A stretch of 43,599 nucleotides of DNA, from positions 1 through 43,599 of the forward strand of contig CAZDXJ010000014.1 in assembly GCA_964509475.1 (NCBI GenBank), in the 5' to 3' direction. A program made the translations under genes and the position numbers. Every line of letters starts with the position of its first letter. Position 1 is the first letter of the stretch. This DNA is from CAZDXJ01 sp964509475. Its GTDB lineage: Bacteria; Pseudomonadota; Gammaproteobacteria; Methylococcales; Methylomonadaceae. This document shows, piece by piece, positions 40,129-43,599 of the stretch. The notes under the pieces are model-generated. The model worked only from the letters and a program-made list of their open reading frames with translations. It ran no database searches and was not told the DNA's origin.

Positions 40129-40524
40129 GTGTTACCTGCAAATATCATATAGAATGGGTCATATTTAGCCATTACTCTGCTATGATATGAAATGAAATGA
40201 TATATACGGCTCTGGCCGCTTTTCCCCTTTGCTTTGTCCGTTTTGACACAATTTTCGGCGGTCTGTCCGCCAGTCGTGGGCCTTATTGTTCAAAGCCATC
40301 GGTTTTCATGCGATTGCCAGCCTGTTTGTATTGGAAAATATCAGTGATCCGGTAGTAGCAATCTATAAAATCAACGGTGAAATTTTAGTGACAGTGATTT
40401 TTATTGCTGTTATCGCTTATACCTGACAATGGCTTTTGCCATATAAAATATTATCCCGCAATGTTATCGCGGTGTTGTTTTTATCACGGTTTATTGAATA
40501 ACATTTTCATTGATTCTATTATAA
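40129..40524. other. Gene-free stretch before the multicopper oxidase gene
   Basis: 396 bp, AT-rich at both ends. It contains one partial frame (40247-40426) and no convincing promoter that fits the ATG at 40525. No tRNA, repeat or terminator was recognised. Confidence 0.4.
40247..40426 (+). pseudogene. Fragment of a membrane protein gene
   Basis: A 59-codon open frame with no ATG or GTG start, reading SWALLFKAIGFHAIASLFVL, then ENISDPVVAIYKINGEILVT and VIFIAVIAYT before the stop. Two hydrophobic helices around a polar turn look like real coding sequence, but the start is cut off by a TGA at 40244. It is probably the 3' end of a deleted gene of an unidentified integral membrane protein. Confidence 0.35.
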
Positions 40525-42198
40525 ATGATCTCTAAAAAATATTTGCTTCTTTTATTATTTTGCGCTTTTGCGATAGCAAGCAGCGCTATGATATGGCTGC
40601 GGCCCGATATCACAGCGAGACCCAGTTTCCCCGCTCCAGACAGCAAAGACAATTCAGAATGGGCGGGTGGATTTATCAACCCCTGTAAAAACAAACACCC
40701 GGACTGGCGCAAGGCACAAACCATAGAAGGTGTGGAAATCCGGCCATCCCCGCTCTGCGAACCGGATAACCCCTACAATATTGCCGCCTTTGTCAAAGGC
40801 GTCAATAATATTTCCATGCCAACCTTGATGCAAACGCATCTGGCCGAAGACGCTTTAATCAAAACCGATGATTTGGATGGCGATGGCGATCCGGATATTA
40901 TCCGTATCAAGTTGGAAGTCATGGAACTGAATGGCGCCACCCCGGATAAAATGCCGCTGATCACCACTTACGATGTCGCTCCGGGTCTGCAACCGGGATT
41001 ATGGGTTTTCGCGCCAAAATCACGCGGCATGTCGGTCAAGGATTACCGTTCCATTGAGGCCAATCCTCTGTTGCGGGCGCCTTCACCGGTCATTCGGGTC
41101 GAACAAGGCGATCGGGTTTTCATCACCCTGGAAAACACCCATTATTTTCCGCATACCATCCATTTTCACGGTGTCGATCATCCTTTTCAGACCCAAAACA
41201 ATACCGATAACGATGGCGTTCCGGTGACTGGTGACGCACCCGTATTCCCTGGCCAAAGCCGTACCTACGAACTCACCCCGCGCCATGCCGGAACCATGTT
41301 CTACCACTGCCATGTGCAAACTGACAAACACCTGTTAATGGGACTGAACAGCCTGTTCATCGTCGAGGAAAACCGGCCCGACAACTGGCTGCAAACCTTC
41401 AATGTCGGCGCTGGCCAGGTGCGTCATCCTTCGGTTGCGGTTACTGAGGAATACGATCAGGAATACGATCTGCTGTATCAAGCCATTGACAAAAATCTGG
41501 CGCAAATCATACAGCAATACAATGATACACGTTTGATCGCCCGGCAGATGAACCGGGTTTACAATATGACCGAATCCTCGGAAAATTATTTTCTGCTCAA
41601 CGGCCACGCATTTCCTTTTACCCTACGTGATGCCTTGATTGTCGCCGAACCGGAACAACGCATCAAACTGCGTATCGCCAATGCCCAAAGCAGCTCGCTG
41701 GCACTGCATTTTCATGGCCACAAAGCCACGATAACCGCCTATGACGGTGTGACCCAGCCATCGGGCTTACAGCTGACCCGCGATGTCTTCAACCTGGCTC
41801 CGGCACAACGCCTGGATTTAAAAATACAAACCACGAATGACGGACTGCACAGTTATGGCCCCGGCATCTGGCTGTTTCACGATCATGTCGAAACCGGCAT
41901 CACCAGCGACGGTATCTCACCCGGCGGCAATATTTCATTGTTAGTTTTCAAACCCTTTCTTGACGAGCGCGGTATGCCAAAAATCCGTCAACAAGCCCTC
42001 AGCCAGATATTCAACACAAATTATTACGCAAAATCCCAACCTGTCTGGGACATGGCAGAATTGAGCGGTTTGTTTGGCGAAGCCCGGTTATTGGCGCCTG
42101 AACATGTAAAAATCATCCTTTTTGGACTGATAATGGGGGCGGCGCTGGGCCTGTTTATTTTGTCATTACGGTATTTGCAACAGAAAACAAAATCATGA
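40525..42198 (+). CDS. Multicopper oxidase
   Basis: 557 residues with an N-terminal signal or anchor (LLLLLFCAFAIASSAMIWL) and a C-terminal membrane helix at about 530-550 (IILFGLIMGAALGLFILSL). The copper ligands are visible: HTIHFHGVDHPFQ (HxHG), GTMFYHCHVQTDKHLLMGL (HCHxxxHxxM), LHFHGHKATITAYDG and WLFHDHVETGITSDG. It is a periplasm-facing oxidase, probably of Cu(I) or a metal/phenolic donor, tethered at both ends to the inner membrane. No Shine-Dalgarno precedes the ATG. The next gene, a cupredoxin, overlaps by 4 bp (ATGA), so they form a pair likely involved in copper handling, which matters for copper-dependent methane oxidation (inference). Confidence 0.88.
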   Translation: MISKKYLLLLLFCAFAIASSAMIWLRPDITARPSFPAPDSKDNSEWAGGFINPCKNKHPDWRKAQTIEGVEIRPSPLCEPDNPYNIAAFVKGVNNISMPTLMQTHLAEDALIKTDDLDGDGDPDIIRIKLEVMELNGATPDKMPLITTYDVAPGLQPGLWVFAPKSRGMSVKDYRSIEANPLLRAPSPVIRVEQGDRVFITLENTHYFPHTIHFHGVDHPFQTQNNTDNDGVPVTGDAPVFPGQSRTYELTPRHAGTMFYHCHVQTDKHLLMGLNSLFIVEENRPDNWLQTFNVGAGQVRHPSVAVTEEYDQEYDLLYQAIDKNLAQIIQQYNDTRLIARQMNRVYNMTESSENYFLLNGHAFPFTLRDALIVAEPEQRIKLRIANAQSSSLALHFHGHKATITAYDGVTQPSGLQLTRDVFNLAPAQRLDLKIQTTNDGLHSYGPGIWLFHDHVETGITSDGISPGGNISLLVFKPFLDERGMPKIRQQALSQIFNTNYYAKSQPVWDMAELSGLFGEARLLAPEHVKIILFGLIMGAALGLFILSLRYLQQKTKS

Positions 42199-42851
42199 AA
42201 ACACTCTTCACGACAGTACTGATTCAGTGGATCTTATTGTTTGCCCCAAACACACAGGCGGCGATGAATCACGGCGGCATGATCATGGATGCAAGCGGCA
42301 TGATCATGAACGCCAACAAGGACAGACTGCCGCGTGATTGCAAACAGATTTCCGAGGATCTCGATTTAACCGTTCATGCCGGACAAAAACACGCCCGCAA
42401 ATTCAACGGCAAGGTGTTCGCCTACGATCAGCAACAATGGGAAGTCAAAGCCTGTACCCGGATTAACGTCACCTTTATCAATGATGACCATGTCCGGCAT
42501 CAATTCATGATTCACGGACTGCCCGGTTATCTCTATCCGAAAGGCATGTTCACCATTGAAATCAACGGCAAGGGCCAAAAACAGGCGTCATTTATCGTGC
42601 CGGCGAACCCGAAAACCTATCTGGTGCATTGTGACATATCCCAACACACCGCCAAAGGCATGAAAGCGCAACTGAAAGTCGCGGGCGGCGACAAGGATCT
42701 GCCCAGCATTCCCGGCCTGACAGCGCCCGCCAAGGCGGATAGTTATGGCATTGACTGGACCGATCTGACCTGGCTGGTTCTACTGGTTGCATTACTGACC
42801 GGCTTTGCCCTGCCTTTTGTTTTCTGGCCCGGCGGCAAAACCAAAAACTGA
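42195..42851 (+). CDS. Membrane-anchored cupredoxin-like copper protein
   Basis: 218 residues with a signal peptide (VLIQWILLFAPNTQAA). An N-terminal Met/His-rich stretch (MNHGGMIMDASGMIMNANKD) could bind copper. The cupredoxin fold runs from about 50 to 175: VFAYDQQQWEVKACTRINVT, VRHQFMIHGLPGYLYPKG, and VHCDISQHTAKGMKAQLKVA, giving the Cys-His-Met set of a type 1 copper site. A C-terminal membrane helix (LTWLVLLVALLTGFALPFVF) anchors it. It overlaps the oxidase gene by 4 bp, and is the likely electron donor or acceptor for it. Confidence 0.87.
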   Translation: MKTLFTTVLIQWILLFAPNTQAAMNHGGMIMDASGMIMNANKDRLPRDCKQISEDLDLTVHAGQKHARKFNGKVFAYDQQQWEVKACTRINVTFINDDHVRHQFMIHGLPGYLYPKGMFTIEINGKGQKQASFIVPANPKTYLVHCDISQHTAKGMKAQLKVAGGDKDLPSIPGLTAPAKADSYGIDWTDLTWLVLLVALLTGFALPFVFWPGGKTKN

Positions 42852-43522
42852 CTCATCCATCCGGCGTGGCTGGAAGCCACGCCTGAAACAATAGTGTAAC
42901 CAAGAGCCAAAATTACCGAACCGGTAAACAGGCCGATCATGCCGGAAAGCGGCATACCTCCAATCGTACCAACAAAAACGACAAGCGTCGGTATATTGAT
43001 ATCCTTTCCCATCAGCATGGGCTTGAGTACATTGTCGATCAACGTGACCAAAAGGCTCCAAAGTAAAAACACAAACGCAAAAACACCCTCGTGAACCGAA
43101 AACACATAAATGACGACCGGAATCATCACCAAGCCTGGGCCTATCTGAATAACAGCGAGAAACAAACATAATAACGCCAGTAATCCGGCTCCCGGCACCC
43201 CGGCAACAACAAAACCAAGACCCGCCAGTATCGATTGAACCAAGGCGACACCTAAAACCCCTTTCGCCACACCTCGTACAGTGAGTTCAGCCAGTTTGTT
43301 CAATTCTTCGGCTCTTTCGCCGGCAATACGCCAAGCGATTTTATAAGCCATCCGGGCGCCTTGTTGCGCGTTTGCCAGCAAGACTCCTGAAATAATAATG
43401 GCCGCAAAAAATTGTAAAACCCCCAATCCGGTCGCCGTTACAACCGATAATAACCAGCCTGCCAAAACCTTTAATTGTGGCGCCAGTGATTGCAGGGCAT
43501 TTTCAAGATTTGAAGAAGCCAA
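42743..43522 (-). pseudogene. AI-2E family transporter, 5'-truncated
   Basis: The frame (259 codons, starting at best from a TTG at 43522) matches the C-terminal two thirds of AI-2E/YdiK-like transporters: GVAKGVLGVALVQSILAGLG, IQIGPGLVMIPVVIYVF, TLIDNVLKPMLMGKDINIPT and GTIGGMPLSGMIGLFTGSVI. The family is normally about 350 residues and begins with two more helices; these about 125 residues are missing. The upstream DNA is AT-rich and has an in-frame stop 36 bases before the TTG. The 3' end runs 109 bp into the cupredoxin gene on the opposite strand, which suggests the natural stop was lost as well. It may still be expressed as a short protein. Confidence 0.7.
42863..42883. terminator. Hairpin after the cupredoxin gene
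   Basis: A perfect 9-bp stem, GGCGTGGCT and AGCCACGCC, with a 3-nt loop, 12 bp past the cupredoxin stop. No U-tract follows, so it is a weak intrinsic terminator or an RNA-stabilising hairpin. The same bases are coding in the opposite-strand AI-2E frame. Confidence 0.45.
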
Positions 43523-43599
43523 TGTCCAGAATTTCCAGATTGATTGACTATACTACCCCAAGAAAAAGGACAAAATAAATTTTAAATTATTACAATACA

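Noticed and set aside
40494..40522. Near-consensus promoter TTGAAT-17-TATTAT before the multicopper oxidase gene
   Set aside because: Transcription would start near 40529, downstream of the ATG at 40525, so it cannot serve the full-length protein with its signal peptide.
1..43599. CRISPR array, tRNA, rRNA or tmRNA
   Set aside because: No regularly spaced repeats, cloverleaf or rRNA-like sequence was recognised by reading; the smpB neighbourhood was checked by eye for tmRNA without success.

Overview
The window looks like chromosomal DNA of a gammaproteobacterium, most likely a methanotroph or methylotroph of the Methylococcales type. This is inferred from gene content, not from a marker gene. 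It rests on a pyrophosphate-type phosphofructokinase, an MxaD-like periplasmic SRPBCC protein next to a YVTN beta-propeller, an AMP-phosphorylase/Prs pair, a TtpC-type TonB system, a copper oxidase/cupredoxin pair and the sxtB-like neighbourhood smpB-ratA-rnfH. No rRNA, tRNA, CRISPR array or prophage was seen.

Layout. 1-800: debris, with a frameshifted WYL-domain remnant, copies of a dispersed repeat and a nested inverted-repeat element. 802-5550 (+): HopJ-family protein, FAD oxidoreductase, YtqB-like methyltransferase, a broken pcm start, AMP/thymidine phosphorylase and a PRPP-synthetase homologue. 5603-9444 (-): a two-gene partner-switching unit, with a membrane sensor/PP2C phosphatase/ATPase protein followed by a STAS protein carrying a PhnD-like binding domain. 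9445-9919: a gene-free stretch that contains the most interesting signal: a perfect FNR/Anr box, a correctly spaced -10 element and a strong terminator, predicting an oxygen-regulated small RNA of about 80 nt on the minus strand. 9920-14497 (-): sugar/surface polysaccharide genes (epimerase and glycosyltransferases). 14620-17969 (-): PPi-PFK, glyoxalase-fold protein, cation/proton antiporter and a small unknown. 18013-19609 (-): beta-propeller and MxaD-like protein. 19886-22446 (+): cysD-cysN. 22716-26236 (+): a compact four-gene operon (GCS2-type ligase, AspA/AstE-type deacylase, YcgN-like protein, membrane protein). 26275-34728 (-): a complete seven-gene TonB energy-transduction operon ending in its own TonB-dependent receptor. 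34925-36451 (+): a scar where an IS4-type transposase fragment is fused in frame to a GNAT start, behind a GH3-family fragment. 36461-38569 (-): rnfH, ratA and an NSS transporter. 38659-39720 (+): smpB and an isochorismatase-like hydrolase. 40525-42851 (+): multicopper oxidase and cupredoxin. 42743-43522 (-): a 5'-truncated AI-2E family transporter.

How it fits together. Much of the window is housekeeping, arranged in tight operons with ATGA, GTGA or TAATG junctions. The accessory signals are concentrated in four places: the start of the window, the 9.4-9.9 kb gap, the 22.4-22.7 kb repeat region and the 34.8-36.5 kb scar. The candidate sRNA has an unusually good pairing match to the ribosome-binding site of the adjacent phosphatase/kinase gene, which suggests oxygen-dependent control of the partner-switching pair. 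All functional statements come from reading motifs by eye; no database search was run.
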